A DNA stretch of 64,000 bases from an uncultured Kiloniellales bacterium (GTDB lineage: Bacteria > Pseudomonadota > Alphaproteobacteria > Kiloniellales > JAKSDN01). A program made the position numbers and the translations under genes. The stretch covers positions 5,834 through 69,833 of the forward strand of contig CAMYKD010000011.1 in the NCBI GenBank assembly GCA_947258885.1, read 5' to 3'. Positions 20,975-32,050 of the stretch are shown one piece after another. The notes under the pieces are model-generated. The model saw only the letters and a program-made list of their open reading frames with translations, searched no databases and had not been told where the DNA came from. The stretch's first letter is position 1. Each line of letters opens with the position of its first letter.

Positions 20975-21946
20975 ATGACCCCGCCGATTTACCATTTTCT
21001 CAGTCCGTTCCGTTTGTTGGGACAGACTGGGACCGCGCCGCTGGCCGCGGTGTTCGCCGTCGTTCTTGGGATGCTGGCCGCGATGCCGGCGGTGCAGGCT
21101 CAGGAGACCAACCTGAACAGCCTGCTCAACCGAATCGAACGACTGCAACGCGACCTGAATACACTGCAGCGTCACGTTTACCGGGGCGAAGCACCGCCGG
21201 CCGCTGCTGCGGGCGCCGAGCTTTCCGGGACCCAGGCCGCGCGCGTCGAAGTGCGTCTTTCGCAGTTCGAGACGGAGTTGCGGACGCTGACCGGACAAAT
21301 CGAGGAGCAGTCGTTCCGGATCAATAAGGTGACCGAGCGGCTGGACCGCCTGGTCGAAGACGTCGACGAGCGTCTGCAGCTCCTCGAGACCGGCGTCGCA
21401 CTGCAACCGGCCGAAGGGCAGACGCCGGATACTGCTGCTGGGCAGGCCGGGTCCGAACAACCGGCATGGGACGAGGGCCCGAAGGTGTTGGGCACGATCT
21501 CCGAAGGCGAGCTGGCCGCTGCCGCACCTGGCGGTCAGGAAGGTGGCACGGCACCGGAAGGCACGCCGAAGGGAGACTACGATCACGCGTTCAAACTGCT
21601 CAGCCAAACCGACTATCCGGGCGCGGAGCGCGCGCTGACCGCTTTCCTCGAGCAGTATCCGAGCGATCCGCTGGCCGGCAACGCGAAGTATTGGCTGGGC
21701 GAAACCTATTATGTCCGCGGCCAGTATGCCGAAGCTGCGGTGACCTTCGCCGAAGGGTATCAGACCTATCCCGACAGCGTGAAGGCGCCGGACAACCTGT
21801 TGAAGCTCGGCAAATCGCTGGCGGCGCTCAAGCAGACATCCGATGCGTGCGGCACTTTCAGCGAGTTGCTCAAGCGCTACGGGGGCGCATCGCCGACGAT
21901 ACTGCGGCAAGCCAAGAGCGAGCAGAAACGCCTGGCCTGTCCGTGA
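20975..21946 (+). CDS. cpoB: Tol-Pal system protein YbgF/CpoB
   Basis: Coiled-coil N-terminus LLNRIERLQRDLNTLQRHV plus TPR region DYDHAFKLLSQTDYPGAERALTAFLEQYPSDPLAGNAKYWLGETYYVRGQYAEAAVTFAEGYQTYPDS. Confidence 0.93.
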   Translation: MTPPIYHFLSPFRLLGQTGTAPLAAVFAVVLGMLAAMPAVQAQETNLNSLLNRIERLQRDLNTLQRHVYRGEAPPAAAAGAELSGTQAARVEVRLSQFETELRTLTGQIEEQSFRINKVTERLDRLVEDVDERLQLLETGVALQPAEGQTPDTAAGQAGSEQPAWDEGPKVLGTISEGELAAAAPGGQEGGTAPEGTPKGDYDHAFKLLSQTDYPGAERALTAFLEQYPSDPLAGNAKYWLGETYYVRGQYAEAAVTFAEGYQTYPDSVKAPDNLLKLGKSLAALKQTSDACGTFSELLKRYGGASPTILRQAKSEQKRLACP

Positions 21947-23319
21947 CGGCCGCCGCCGACCGCGGCGTGGGCAGGGCGGCGGAGCCGCCGGTGCCGTCGG
22001 CCGTGGCCCTGACCGAGCGGGACATGACGCGCCTGATGGCGCCCTTCGGCCCCTTCGAACCGGCGCCGCGGATTGCGGTGGGCGTGTCCGGCGGGGCGGA
22101 CAGTATGACGCTCGCCCTGCTTCTCGAGGCCTGGGCGGCGGTGCGGGGCGGCGGCGCGGTGGCCCTGATCGTCGACCACGGCCTGCGCGCCGGCTCCGCG
22201 GCGGAGGCCCGTCAGGTCGCCGGCTGGCTCGCCGCGCTCGGCCTCGAACATCACCTGCTCGCGTGGCGAGGGCCCAAACCCCGGAGCAACCAGCAGGCCG
22301 CCGCCCGAGTCGCACGTTACGCTCTCTTGACCGAATGGTGCCGACGGCACGGGGTGCTGCATCTTGCCACCGGCCATCATCGGGACGACCAGGCCGAGAC
22401 CCTGCTGTTGCGCCTCGGGCGCGGCAGCGGTTTGGACGGCTTGGCCGGCATGCCGGCCGTGAGGGAGCTGGCCGCGTTGCGTCTTCTGCGCCCCCTTCTG
22501 TCCGTCCCCAAGGCACGTCTGGAAGCCACGCTTCGCAAGCGCGGCCATCCCTGGATCGAGGATCCGGGCAATCGGAACCCGGCTTATGTGCGCACCCGGC
22601 TGCGCCGTCTCCGGCCGGAACTCGAGGCTCGGGGCCTGACGGCGCCACGCCTGGCCGCCGCCGCAGGGCATCTGGGCCGGGCCCGCGCGGCCCTGGAGCG
22701 GGCGGTGGCCTCGCTGCTGGCCGGCGCGGTTGCTGTCGACCCGTCCGGGTACGCTTGGCTCGAGCCGGAGCCGCTGGTCGGCGCCGGCCCGGAGACCGGC
22801 CAGCGGGCCCTGGCACGCGTGTTGATGGCTGTCGGTGGCGGCGCCTACGCACCGCGCCTCGAACGTCTCTCGCGCCTGTACGACCGTCTGAGCATGGGCC
22901 TGGGCCGTGGCGCCACCCTGGCAGGCTGCCGCATTCTGCCGCGCCGCGGCCGGCTGCTGATTGTGCGGGAGCCCGCGGCGGCGGCGGTGGTGGCTGTATT
23001 GCCGGGCGCGCAATTGCGCTGGGATGGACGATTTGAGGTGGTGCTGGCGCGGGACGCTGGGGGGGGACGCGGGTCTCTGGTGCTCGGTCCCTTGGGTGAG
23101 GCGGGTCTGGCCGGGATCTCCGAAGACCTCGACCAGGCTCGAGCAGGCGTGATTCCGGCTGCCGCGCGGGCCGGTTTGCCGGCTCTTTCGGACCGCCAGG
23201 GCCTTCTCATGGTGCCGCACCTGGGCTATTGCCGCGTTCCCGAGGAAGCCCCGGCCCTGAAGAAATGCCGGTTCGCGCCGGAAAACGCCCTGACCGGATC
23301 ACGTTTTACAGTTGCTTAG
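21943..23319 (+). CDS. tilS: tRNA(Ile)-lysidine synthetase TilS
   Basis: GTG 21943; RIAVGVSGGADSMTLALLLEAWA...HLATGHHRDDQAETLLLRLGRGSGLDGLAGMP...RPLLSVPKARLEATLRKRGHPWIEDPGNRNPAYVRTRLR. Confidence 0.93.
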   Translation: MTAAADRGVGRAAEPPVPSAVALTERDMTRLMAPFGPFEPAPRIAVGVSGGADSMTLALLLEAWAAVRGGGAVALIVDHGLRAGSAAEARQVAGWLAALGLEHHLLAWRGPKPRSNQQAAARVARYALLTEWCRRHGVLHLATGHHRDDQAETLLLRLGRGSGLDGLAGMPAVRELAALRLLRPLLSVPKARLEATLRKRGHPWIEDPGNRNPAYVRTRLRRLRPELEARGLTAPRLAAAAGHLGRARAALERAVASLLAGAVAVDPSGYAWLEPEPLVGAGPETGQRALARVLMAVGGGAYAPRLERLSRLYDRLSMGLGRGATLAGCRILPRRGRLLIVREPAAAAVVAVLPGAQLRWDGRFEVVLARDAGGGRGSLVLGPLGEAGLAGISEDLDQARAGVIPAAARAGLPALSDRQGLLMVPHLGYCRVPEEAPALKKCRFAPENALTGSRFTVA

Positions 23320-23392
23320 GTCGCGCGGTGCATTATCTCTATGCTAAGCTGAAGCCCTAGGCTTCTGCCATCCGACCGGCGGACGGCCGAGG

Positions 23393-25357
23393 ATGGATCT
23401 GTCACAGGAAGGGATAGCGACTGTGAATTTCAGCCGGAACGCAGCATTGTGGATCTTCGTCGTGCTGCTCGTCCTCTTGCTCTTCAACCTGTTCCAGGGA
23501 ACGGCAACCCGTGGCACGGCGCAGCCGATGGCCTTCTCCGAATTCATCGCCGAGGTCGAGGACGGCCAGGTCCGCGACGTGGTCATCCAGGGCCAGCAGA
23601 TCACCGGCCATTTCAACGACAGCCGGTCGTTCCAGACCTTTGCGCCCGAGGACCCGAACCTGGTGAGCGTTCTCCTGAAGCGCGGCGTTCGCATCGAGGC
23701 GACGGCGGAGGACGACGGCAACGCGCTGCTGTCGATCCTCGTCTCCTGGTTCCCGATGCTCTTGTTGATCGGGGTGTGGATCTTCTTCATGCGCCAGATG
23801 CAGTCGGGCGGCGGCAAGGCGATGGGCTTCGGCAAGAGCCGCGCGCGTCTTCTGACCGAGAAGCTCGGCCGTGTGACCTTCGACGACGTTGCGGGGATCG
23901 ACGAGGCGAAGGTCGAGCTCGAGGAAATCGTCGAGTACCTGCGCGACCCGCAGAAATTCCAGCGCCTGGGCGGCAAGATCCCGAAGGGCTGTCTCTTGGT
24001 CGGCCCGCCGGGCACGGGCAAGACGCTGTTGGCGCGCGCGATCGCCGGCGAGGCGAACGTGCCGTTCTTCACCATCTCGGGCTCGGACTTCGTCGAGATG
24101 TTCGTGGGCGTGGGCGCGTCTCGGGTGCGCGACATGTTCGAGCAGGGCAAAAAGAACGCGCCTTGTATCATCTTCATCGACGAGATCGACGCAGTCGGCC
24201 GGCACCGCGGGGCGGGCCTGGGCGGCGGCAACGACGAGCGCGAGCAGACGCTGAACCAGCTGCTCGTCGAGATGGACGGCTTCGAGGCCAACGAGGGCGT
24301 GATCCTGATCGCCGCGACCAACCGTCCGGACGTGCTCGACCCGGCGCTCTTGAGGCCGGGTCGGTTCGACCGGCAGGTCGTGGTGCCGAACCCGGACATC
24401 CTGGGCCGCGAGAAGATCCTGAAGGTGCACATGCGCAAGGTGCCCTTGGCGCCAGACGTGGACGCGCGGGTGATCGCGCGGGGCACGCCGGGCTTCTCGG
24501 GTGCGGATCTGGCCAACCTGGTGAACGAGGCGGCGCTCTTGGCGGCGCGCTCGGGCAAGCGGGTTGTGACCATGGCGGACTTCGAGGCGGCCAAGGACAA
24601 GGTGATGATGGGCGCGGAGCGGCGCTCGATGGTGATGACCGAGGAGGAAAAGGAGCTGACGGCCTATCACGAGGCGGGTCATGCCCTGGTCGGCCTCTTC
24701 GTTCCGGGCAACGACCCGCTGCACAAGGTGACGATCATCCCGCGCGGCCGGGCGCTCGGCGTGACCATGAACCTGCCGGAGCGCGACCGCTACGGTTTCA
24801 AGAAGACCGAGATCACAGCGAGGCTGGCGATGATGTTCGGCGGTCGCGTGGCCGAGGAGCTGATCTACGGCCCCGAGAACGTGACCACGGGGGCGTCCAG
24901 CGACATCCAGCAGGCGACCAACATGGCGCGGGCCATGGTCACCGAATGGGGCATGAGCGACAAGCTCGGCCGGCTGCGCTACGTCGACAATCAGGAGGAG
25001 ATCTTCCTGGGCCATTCGGTGACGCGCAGCCAGACCATCTCGGGCGAGACGGCGAAGATGATCGACAACGAGGTGCGGCGGATCATCGAGGAGGCGGAAG
25101 CCAAGGCGCGCGAGGTGCTGACCACGCACATGGAGGACCTGCAGAAGGTCACCAAGGCTTTGCTCGAGTACGAGACGCTGTCCGGCAGCGAGGTCAAGTC
25201 CATCCTCAACGACGAGCCGATCGATCGTTCGGATCCTACCGGGACGACCGGCGAGAGCGGCCGGCGCGCCTCGGTGCCCTCCAGCGGCAAGGCCGCCAAG
25301 GGCCCCGGCAAGGACCGTCCCGGCGGCCTGGAGCCCGAACCCCAACCGGGAAGGTGA
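23393..25357 (+). CDS. ftsH: ATP-dependent zinc metalloprotease FtsH
   Basis: [64 protein letters not shown]...[12 protein letters not shown]. Confidence 0.98.
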   Translation: MDLSQEGIATVNFSRNAALWIFVVLLVLLLFNLFQGTATRGTAQPMAFSEFIAEVEDGQVRDVVIQGQQITGHFNDSRSFQTFAPEDPNLVSVLLKRGVRIEATAEDDGNALLSILVSWFPMLLLIGVWIFFMRQMQSGGGKAMGFGKSRARLLTEKLGRVTFDDVAGIDEAKVELEEIVEYLRDPQKFQRLGGKIPKGCLLVGPPGTGKTLLARAIAGEANVPFFTISGSDFVEMFVGVGASRVRDMFEQGKKNAPCIIFIDEIDAVGRHRGAGLGGGNDEREQTLNQLLVEMDGFEANEGVILIAATNRPDVLDPALLRPGRFDRQVVVPNPDILGREKILKVHMRKVPLAPDVDARVIARGTPGFSGADLANLVNEAALLAARSGKRVVTMADFEAAKDKVMMGAERRSMVMTEEEKELTAYHEAGHALVGLFVPGNDPLHKVTIIPRGRALGVTMNLPERDRYGFKKTEITARLAMMFGGRVAEELIYGPENVTTGASSDIQQATNMARAMVTEWGMSDKLGRLRYVDNQEEIFLGHSVTRSQTISGETAKMIDNEVRRIIEEAEAKAREVLTTHMEDLQKVTKALLEYETLSGSEVKSILNDEPIDRSDPTGTTGESGRRASVPSSGKAAKGPGKDRPGGLEPEPQPGR

Positions 25358-25403
25358 AGCGAATCAAAGCGCAGACCCGGATCTATCCCCCAGCAGCACG
25401 TGA

Positions 25404-26518
25404 TGGGCGCGGATCGACGGACCAAGGGTGAGAGCCTCTACCTCAGGCCCCTGGGTCTGGCGCCTCGGTCCGGAGCGACCGAGGGCTTCGTTCCGCTGGC
25501 CGGCGGGCCGCTCGGCTTTGCCGCCTGCGAGGTGATCCTCCGCTCCGGCCAGGGGACCATCAGCCGCGAGGTCCTGCCCGCGGCGGCCCTGGACGAGACC
25601 CTGCGCGCGCGCGACCCGGCCTTGGCCGAGGCCGCCGGGGTCCGGCTCGAGCGCCTCGGCCGGGCCCGTCCGCCGCTTGCCGGCCTGCCGATGGACCGCC
25701 CGCAGGTGACGGGCGTGGTCAACGTGACGCCGGACAGCTTCTCCGACGGGGGGGACCGCTTCGACCCGGGCCGGGCGGTCGCGGGCGGCCTCGAGATGCT
25801 CGCGGCCGGCGCGGCCTTGCTCGACGTCGGCGGCGAGTCGACGCGGCCGGGGGCCGAGCCGGTGCCCTTGGACGAGGAGCTGCGCCGGATCCTTCCGGTC
25901 GTGCGCGGCCTGGCGGAGCAGGGGGCCGTCGTCTCGATCGATACCCGCCATGCCCGCGTCATGGCGGAGGCGCTCGACGCCGGGGCGGCGGTGATCAACG
26001 ACGTGACGGCGCTGGCCGGCGACCCGGAGAGCCTGGGGCTCGCGGCGCGGGCCGGCGTGCCCGTCGTGCTCATGCACATGCAGGGCGAGCCGCGCAGCAT
26101 GCAGGACGGTCCGGCCTACGACGATGCCGCCCTGGACGTCTTCGACAGCCTGGCCGCGCGCGTGGCGGTCTGCGAGGCGGCCGGGATCGACCGCGCCCGC
26201 ATCGTCGTGGACCCGGGCATAGGCTTCGGCAAGACCGTACGCCACAACCTGGAGATCCTCGAGCAGCTGGCGATCTACCACGGCCTCGGCTGCGCTCTGC
26301 TGCTGGGAGTCAGCCGCAAGGGCTTCATCGCCCGCGTGTCGGGCGAAGTGCCGCCCAAGGCGCGGCTTCCGGGCTCGCTGGCGGCCGCGCTGGCCGGGCT
26401 GGAACGGGGCGTGCAGCTGCTGCGCGTCCACGACGTGGCCGAGACCGTGCAGGCGGTCGCGGTCTGGCGTGCCATCGCTTCGGCCCGGCCGGAAGCAGCC
26501 AGCACGGCGCTGTCGTAG
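25404..26518 (+). CDS. folP: Dihydropteroate synthase
   Basis: VTGVVNVTPDSFSDGGDRFDPGRAVAGGLEMLAAGAALLDVGGESTRPGAEPVPLDEELRRILPVV. Confidence 0.94.
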
Positions 26519-26613
26519 CACCAGGGGCATCTAATGCCGCGACAAAAGGTATGGCCTTCTGCTAGAAGAAGGCCGAGGTCGGGAAGGACGCTGTTATCTG
26601 GAGTCGGTCGAGC

Positions 26614-27960
26614 ATGGCGCGCAAGCTTTTCGGAACGGACGGCGTCCGGGGCAAGGCCAACCGCGAACCGATCACGCCCGAAACCGTGCTGGCCGTGGCC
26701 ATGGCGGCGGGCGCGCAGTTCACCAGGGGCGACCACCGCCATCTGGTCGTGATCGGCAAGGACACGCGGCTGTCCGGCTACATGCTGGAGCCGGCCCTGA
26801 CCGCGGGCTTCGTTTCGGTCGGCATGGACGTGGTGTTGCTCGGCCCCCTGCCGACGCCCGCGGTGGCCATGCTGACCCGTTCGCTGAGGGCGGATCTGGG
26901 TGTCATGATCTCGGCCTCGCACAATCCTTATGCGGACAACGGCATAAAGATCTTCGGACCGGACGGTCACAAGCTGTCCGACGAGGTCGAGCGGGCCATC
27001 GAGGCGCGCATCGTCAAGGGCGTATCGGACGATCTCGCGCCCTCCGCCGAGTTGGGCCGGGCCCGGCGGCTCGACGACGCGCTCGGCCGTTACATCGAGT
27101 TCGTCAAGAGCACATTTCCGCGCCAGCTGCGGCTCGAGGGCCTGAAGATCGTAGTCGACTGCGCCAACGGCGCCGCTTACAAGGTCGCGCCCAAGGTGCT
27201 CTACGAGCTGGGCGCGGACGTGGTCGAAATCGCGGTTGGCCCCGACGGATTCAACATCAACCGCGACTGCGGAGCGACCGCGCCCCGGCACATGCAGGAG
27301 GCGGTTATCCTGCATTGCGCCGACCTGGGCCTCGCCCTGGACGGCGACGCGGACCGCCTGATTTTGTCCGACGAAACGGGACGCCTGGTCGACGGCGACC
27401 AGCTCTTGGCCTTGGTCGCCCGGTCCTGGCAGCAATCCGGGCGCCTCGCCGGCAACGGCATCGTGGGCACCGTCATGTCCAATCTGGGCCTGCAACGCCA
27501 GCTCGAGGCCCTCGGTCTCGATCTGGTTCGCGCGCCCGTGGGCGACCGCTACGTGGTCGAGCATATGCGCAAGCTGGGGTGTAACGTCGGCGGCGAGCAG
27601 TCGGGCCATATCGTCCTCTCCGACTACAGTACGACCGGCGACGGGCTGATTGCCGCCTTGCAGGTGCTTGCCGTGTTGGTCGAGGCTCGGCGGCCGGCTA
27701 GCAAGGTCCTCCAGGTTTTCCAGCCGCTGCCCCAGCTGCTGAGGAATGTCCGGGTCGGCAAGACAGCGCCGCTCGAGGATTCGCGTGTGCGCTCGGCGAT
27801 CGACGAGGGCGAAGCGGCCCTGGGCGGCCAAGGCCGGCTGTTGATCCGCAAGTCGGGCACGGAGCCCGTCATCCGGGTCATGGCCGAGGGCGAGGACGAG
27901 CAGCTCGTGGGCCGCGTGGTCAAGGGTATCGTGGAGACCATCGAACGGGTCGCCGGTTGA
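26614..27960 (+). CDS. glmM: Phosphoglucosamine mutase
   Basis: [23 protein letters not shown]...[22 protein letters not shown]...[17 protein letters not shown]. Confidence 0.97.
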   Translation: MARKLFGTDGVRGKANREPITPETVLAVAMAAGAQFTRGDHRHLVVIGKDTRLSGYMLEPALTAGFVSVGMDVVLLGPLPTPAVAMLTRSLRADLGVMISASHNPYADNGIKIFGPDGHKLSDEVERAIEARIVKGVSDDLAPSAELGRARRLDDALGRYIEFVKSTFPRQLRLEGLKIVVDCANGAAYKVAPKVLYELGADVVEIAVGPDGFNINRDCGATAPRHMQEAVILHCADLGLALDGDADRLILSDETGRLVDGDQLLALVARSWQQSGRLAGNGIVGTVMSNLGLQRQLEALGLDLVRAPVGDRYVVEHMRKLGCNVGGEQSGHIVLSDYSTTGDGLIAALQVLAVLVEARRPASKVLQVFQPLPQLLRNVRVGKTAPLEDSRVRSAIDEGEAALGGQGRLLIRKSGTEPVIRVMAEGEDEQLVGRVVKGIVETIERVAG

Positions 27961-27992
27961 GTGCGCAGGACACGGCGAGAAATGGGGGGAGA

Positions 27993-28796
27993 ATGAGCGG
28001 GCGCGTTCTCATCGTTGCCGGATCGGACTCGGGCGGTGGCGCCGGAATCCAGGCGGACATCAAGACGGTCACCGCGTTGGGCGGCTATGCGGCCACGGCG
28101 GTCACGGCCCTGACGGCGCAAAATACCGAGGGTGTCTTCGGCATTGTACCGGTCGACCCGGACTTCATCCGCCAGCAGATGACCCTGGTGCTGGAGGACA
28201 TCGGTGCCGATGCGGTCAAGACCGGCATGTTGCACGACGCCGCCGTGATCGATGCCGTGTCCGACGTTCTCGACGACCTGGACGACCGGATCCCGGTCGT
28301 CGTCGATCCGGTCATGGTGGCCCAGAGCGGCGCCTCCCTGCTCGCATCCGAGGCGGTGCAGACGCTCGTCCGGCGCTTGGCTCTGCGCGCCACGCTCCTG
28401 ACCCCCAACGTGCACGAGGCCGAAAGGCTGACCGGCCTGACGATCGGCTCTGTGACCGACATGAAGCACGCGGCGGGCATGATGCTGACCATCGGCTGCA
28501 AGGCGGTTTTGCTCAAGGGCGGCCACCTGGGCGGCGACACGGTAGTCGACGTGCTGGCCCGCGAGGAGGAGGTCGTGCAGTTCGAGAACCCGCGGATCGA
28601 CACGCCGAACCTGCACGGCACCGGCTGCACCCTGGCCTCGGCGACCGCCACGGGGCTCGCCCAGGGTTTGAGCCTGCACAAGGCCTACAGCCGCGCGCGC
28701 GCCTACCTGCAGGAGGCGATTCGCACCGCTCCGGGCCTGGGCCACGGCAGCGGCCCGCTCAACCACGGCCACACGGTGCGGCCCTTCGACGGTTAG
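27993..28796 (+). CDS. thiD: Bifunctional hydroxymethylpyrimidine kinase/phosphomethylpyrimidine kinase
   Basis: MSGRVLIVAGSDSGGGAGIQADIKTVTALGGYAATAVTALTAQNTEGV...LHGTGCTLASATATGLAQGLSL. Confidence 0.96.
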   Translation: MSGRVLIVAGSDSGGGAGIQADIKTVTALGGYAATAVTALTAQNTEGVFGIVPVDPDFIRQQMTLVLEDIGADAVKTGMLHDAAVIDAVSDVLDDLDDRIPVVVDPVMVAQSGASLLASEAVQTLVRRLALRATLLTPNVHEAERLTGLTIGSVTDMKHAAGMMLTIGCKAVLLKGGHLGGDTVVDVLAREEEVVQFENPRIDTPNLHGTGCTLASATATGLAQGLSLHKAYSRARAYLQEAIRTAPGLGHGSGPLNHGHTVRPFDG

Positions 28797-28838
28797 GCGG
28801 AGACCCGAGGCCCCCAAAGGCTGGATCTGTTTCGCGGC

Positions 28839-29258
28839 CTACTGGTCCACGTCGTCGATGTCCGACTGGCCGGTCATGCGCCGGCGAATGTGCGACCAGG
28901 ATATGCCCACGGCCAGGATCGTGGCGAGGATGACCAGGATCACATAGGTCATGATCTTGGGGCGGTCCGCGTCGAGCAAGCCCACGTCGATCATCACCCA
29001 GACGATCGCGCCGAAGAGAGCCACGGCCAGCGCCAGGCCGATCACGCCGATCGAGCGCCACGTCGCCCGCATGAAGATCACGTAGAGGATCAGCAAGGCC
29101 ACGCCGACGAGCGCCTGGAGGGCCAGATTGTCGGAGCCCGGCGCGGTCACCCAGCGGTAGTACGAGTATTGCGTCGGGTTGAAGGTCGCGAAGACCAAAA
29201 TCAGGGCGACGACCCAGCGGATCAGGAAACCGGTCGCATTGAACGCGGTGCGGGCCAT
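28839..29258 (-). CDS. Four-TM membrane protein (DUF6524-like)
   Basis: MARTAFNATGFLIRWVVALILVFATFNPTQYSYYRWV...; four hydrophobic segments. Confidence 0.7.
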   Translation of the reverse strand: MARTAFNATGFLIRWVVALILVFATFNPTQYSYYRWVTAPGSDNLALQALVGVALLILYVIFMRATWRSIGVIGLALAVALFGAIVWVMIDVGLLDADRPKIMTYVILVILATILAVGISWSHIRRRMTGQSDIDDVDQ

Positions 29259-29464
29259 GGCGTTGCCTCGGAAGTGAACGTGCTCGGAAGGCTTTACCCC
29301 GCCTTGCCGCGGAACGAAAGCGGGAATTCGCCGCGCGAGGCCGGCGCGCCCCGGATTTTCCGGATGCCGGCGGGTGTCGAATTCGTCGCTGTCCGATGCT
29401 AGTATGCGCGACCTTCTGGGAGTTCGGGCGCCGCGGGCGACCCGAAATCGATCGGAGGCGTGTC

Positions 29465-30322
29465 ATGGTCATGAAATCCATTCTTGTCTCTGTCGAGGAG
29501 AGCGATGCGCTGTCCTCGGTCCTGACGACGGCGCTGCTCGCGGCGCAGCGGTTCGGCAGCACGATCGAGGGTCTCTGCCCCAGGTCCGCGATGGGCGCCT
29601 TCGTGGTCGTCGAAGGCATGTCGGCGGCGACTTCGGCCGCCTTGGAGAGCTTCGAAGTCGAGGAGCAGGAGCGCATGCGGCGCGCCCGCGAACTGTTCCG
29701 CAGCTTCATGGAGGATCGGGGCGTTGCTTGGGGCGGCCCGGGAAAATCCTCCAAGGAGGTCTCCGCCGGATGGGTGCCGGAGCTTCCGCCCGGCGATGAG
29801 GCCGTCACCCAGCGCGGCCGGCTCTACGACCTCATCGTAGCCGGCCGCCCGGCGCCCGGGGCGGCCGTGCCCCGAATGAGCACGCTGGAGGCCCTGATCT
29901 TCGAGAGCGGCCGGCCCGTCCTGATCGCCCCGCCCGCGCCGCCCGAAGCGCTCGGCGAGGTGATCGTGGTCGCCTGGAACGGCAGCACGGAAAGCGCCCG
30001 GGCGGTCGCCCTGGCCATGCCCTTCCTGGCCCAGGCCAGGACGGTGCATGTGCTCGCCGTCGAGGGCGGCTCCGTGCCGGGGCCCAACGCCGGAGAGCTG
30101 GCCGAGCATCTCGTCCGCAACGGCCTGCCCGCCGAGGCGACCGGCATCCGGCCGGAGGGCCGGTCGATTGGCGAGGCGATCCTCGAGGAGACCTCCTCGC
30201 TCGGCGCCGACCTGCTGGTCAAGGGCGCCTATACCCACAGCCGGCTGCGCCAGATGATCTTCGGCGGGGCGACCAGCCATATCCTGGCGGAGGCCGGCCT
30301 GCCCGTCCTGATGGCGCACTGA
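29465..30322 (+). CDS. Universal stress protein (tandem Usp domains)
   Basis: MVMKSILVSVEESDALSSVLTTALLAAQRFGSTIEGL...GADLLVKGAYTHSRLRQMIFGGATSHILAEAGLPVLMAH. Confidence 0.88.
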   Translation: MVMKSILVSVEESDALSSVLTTALLAAQRFGSTIEGLCPRSAMGAFVVVEGMSAATSAALESFEVEEQERMRRARELFRSFMEDRGVAWGGPGKSSKEVSAGWVPELPPGDEAVTQRGRLYDLIVAGRPAPGAAVPRMSTLEALIFESGRPVLIAPPAPPEALGEVIVVAWNGSTESARAVALAMPFLAQARTVHVLAVEGGSVPGPNAGELAEHLVRNGLPAEATGIRPEGRSIGEAILEETSSLGADLLVKGAYTHSRLRQMIFGGATSHILAEAGLPVLMAH

Positions 30323-30331
30323 CCTTCGGTA

Positions 30332-31720
30332 TCACACCAGGGGGAAACGGCTTTCGGGGCGGCTCGCCAGAAGGTCCGACAAGACGGCCAGCGCCTTGTC
30401 GACCTGCGCCCGGCTGCGTGCAGCCTGCAAGCAGACGCGCGCGGCGTGAGGCACCTGCTGGCGGCCGACCGCGAAAACCTCGGCCGGGGCGATGCCGACG
30501 CCGCGCGCACGAGCCTCGGCGGCAAAGACCTCGCGCCGCCAGGGCTCGGGCAGCTTGAGCCACAGGTGGAAGGCCTCCGGATGGGTCTCGATCTCCGCGC
30601 CGGCCATCGCGCCGGCCGCGATCGCCTGCCGCGCCTTGGCCTCGGCGCGCTGCCACAGCGCCATGCGCCGGGCCTGGCCGCTGCGGATCAGGCGCGCGGC
30701 CACCTCGGCCATCAGGGGTGAAGCCATCAGAGTGCTGGCCCGCAGGCCGGCGCCGATGGCATCCAGGAGGCGCTTGTCGGCCCTCAGGTAGCCGATGCGC
30801 AGGCCGGGCGCGACGCTCTTCGAAAGACCGGTTACGTAGACCGAGCGCTCCGGCGCGAAGCTCGACAGTGGCGCCGGCGCCCGCCCGGGCAGGAATCCGT
30901 AGACGTCGTCCTCGACGATGGCGACGTCGTGTCTTTCGCAGATTCGCGCGATCTCGCACCGCCGTTCCTCGGGCATGACCGACGCGGTCGGGTTCTGCAG
31001 CGTCGGGATGCAGTAGAGCACCTTCGCCCCGGTCGCCCGGCAGGCGGCGTCCAAGGCCTCGGGCAGCACGCCGTGTTCGTCCAACGGCAGGCCGTGCAGC
31101 CGCAGCTCAAGCAGCGCGGCGATCGACTTGATGCCGTAGTAGGTCAGCTCCTCGGTCAGCACCACGTCGCCCGGCCGGGCGAGGGCCGCCACGGCCAGCA
31201 GCATGCCGTGCTGCGCCCCCGCGGTGACTACGACGTCGTCGGGTGCGGCGGCGAGCCCCCCCGCGCTCATCCAGTGTGCCCCGGCGGCACGGTGCCCGGC
31301 CAACCCCAGACCCATGTCATAGGCCAGAAAGCGCCCAAGCTGACCGTCCGCGCCGATCTCCGCGACGGTATCGGCCACGAGTTGTTGATCCGGGGGGCTG
31401 GGCGGCAGGTTGAAGGACAGGTCGACGAAGCCGCTTTCCGCCTCATCCTTGACCGGCAAGGGCATGTCGGTCGGCACCCGCTCGCGCACGAAGGTGCCGC
31501 GGCCGACCTCGCCGGCGATCAGGCCGCGGCGCTCGGCCTCGCCATAGGCGCGGGTCACGGTGCCCACGGTGACGCCGAGCCGCCAAGCCAACTCGCGGTG
31601 GGTCGGCAGGCGCTCGCGCGCGGCCAGACGGCCCGCGCCAATGTCTTCGGCCAGGGCCTCGGCGATGGCGATGTAACGCGGGCCGCCGTGTCCTTCGAGA
31701 GAGGGGTGCCAAGTTGTCAT
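30332..31720 (-). CDS. MocR-type GntR-HTH/aminotransferase fusion regulator
   Basis: wHTH RYIAIAEALAEDIGAGRLAARERLPTHRELAWRLGVTVGTVTRAYGEAERRGLIAGEVGRGTFV plus aminotransferase fold I: YVTGLSKSVAPGLRIGYL. Confidence 0.93.
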   Translation of the reverse strand: MTTWHPSLEGHGGPRYIAIAEALAEDIGAGRLAARERLPTHRELAWRLGVTVGTVTRAYGEAERRGLIAGEVGRGTFVRERVPTDMPLPVKDEAESGFVDLSFNLPPSPPDQQLVADTVAEIGADGQLGRFLAYDMGLGLAGHRAAGAHWMSAGGLAAAPDDVVVTAGAQHGMLLAVAALARPGDVVLTEELTYYGIKSIAALLELRLHGLPLDEHGVLPEALDAACRATGAKVLYCIPTLQNPTASVMPEERRCEIARICERHDVAIVEDDVYGFLPGRAPAPLSSFAPERSVYVTGLSKSVAPGLRIGYLRADKRLLDAIGAGLRASTLMASPLMAEVAARLIRSGQARRMALWQRAEAKARQAIAAGAMAGAEIETHPEAFHLWLKLPEPWRREVFAAEARARGVGIAPAEVFAVGRQQVPHAARVCLQAARSRAQVDKALAVLSDLLASRPESRFPLV

Positions 31721-31787
31721 GGTGACAATGTAGCTGTTGACGGTCACAATTGGCAAGAATTATCATCATTCTTCGGGATATCAATAT

Positions 31788-31803
31788 ATTGTATTGATAC
31801 AAT
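31788..31803. promoter_or_regulatory. Palindromic candidate operator ATTGTAT-TG-ATACAAT in the MocR/DUF1127 divergent intergenic region
   Basis: Perfect 7-bp arms with 2-nt spacer read directly; second palindrome TGTCA-TGG-TGACA at 31715-31727 over the mocR start. Confidence 0.5.
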
Positions 31804-31815
31804 TAGGAGAGTTCG

Positions 31816-32046
31816 ATGCATACAATTCCTGGGCAGCCCGATTTGCAGGACGGATTGACGGCCCTCGGCCATCGCTGGACTCCGCAGCGCTTGGCGTGGC
31901 GCGCCCTCGAGATCCTGCTGCTCTGGCAGGACCGGGCGACACAGCGCCATGCCCTGGCCACGCTCGACGACCGTCTGCTCGAGGACATGGGTCTCAGTCG
32001 CGGCGTGGCCGCCGCCGAGGCCGCGAAGCCGTTCTGGCGGGCCTAG
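31816..32046 (+). CDS. DUF1127 domain-containing small protein
   Basis: MHTIPGQPDLQD...LEILLLWQDRATQRHALATLDDRLLEDMGLSRGVAAAEAAKPFWRA. Confidence 0.85.
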   Translation: MHTIPGQPDLQDGLTALGHRWTPQRLAWRALEILLLWQDRATQRHALATLDDRLLEDMGLSRGVAAAEAAKPFWRA

Positions 32047-32050
32047 GCTC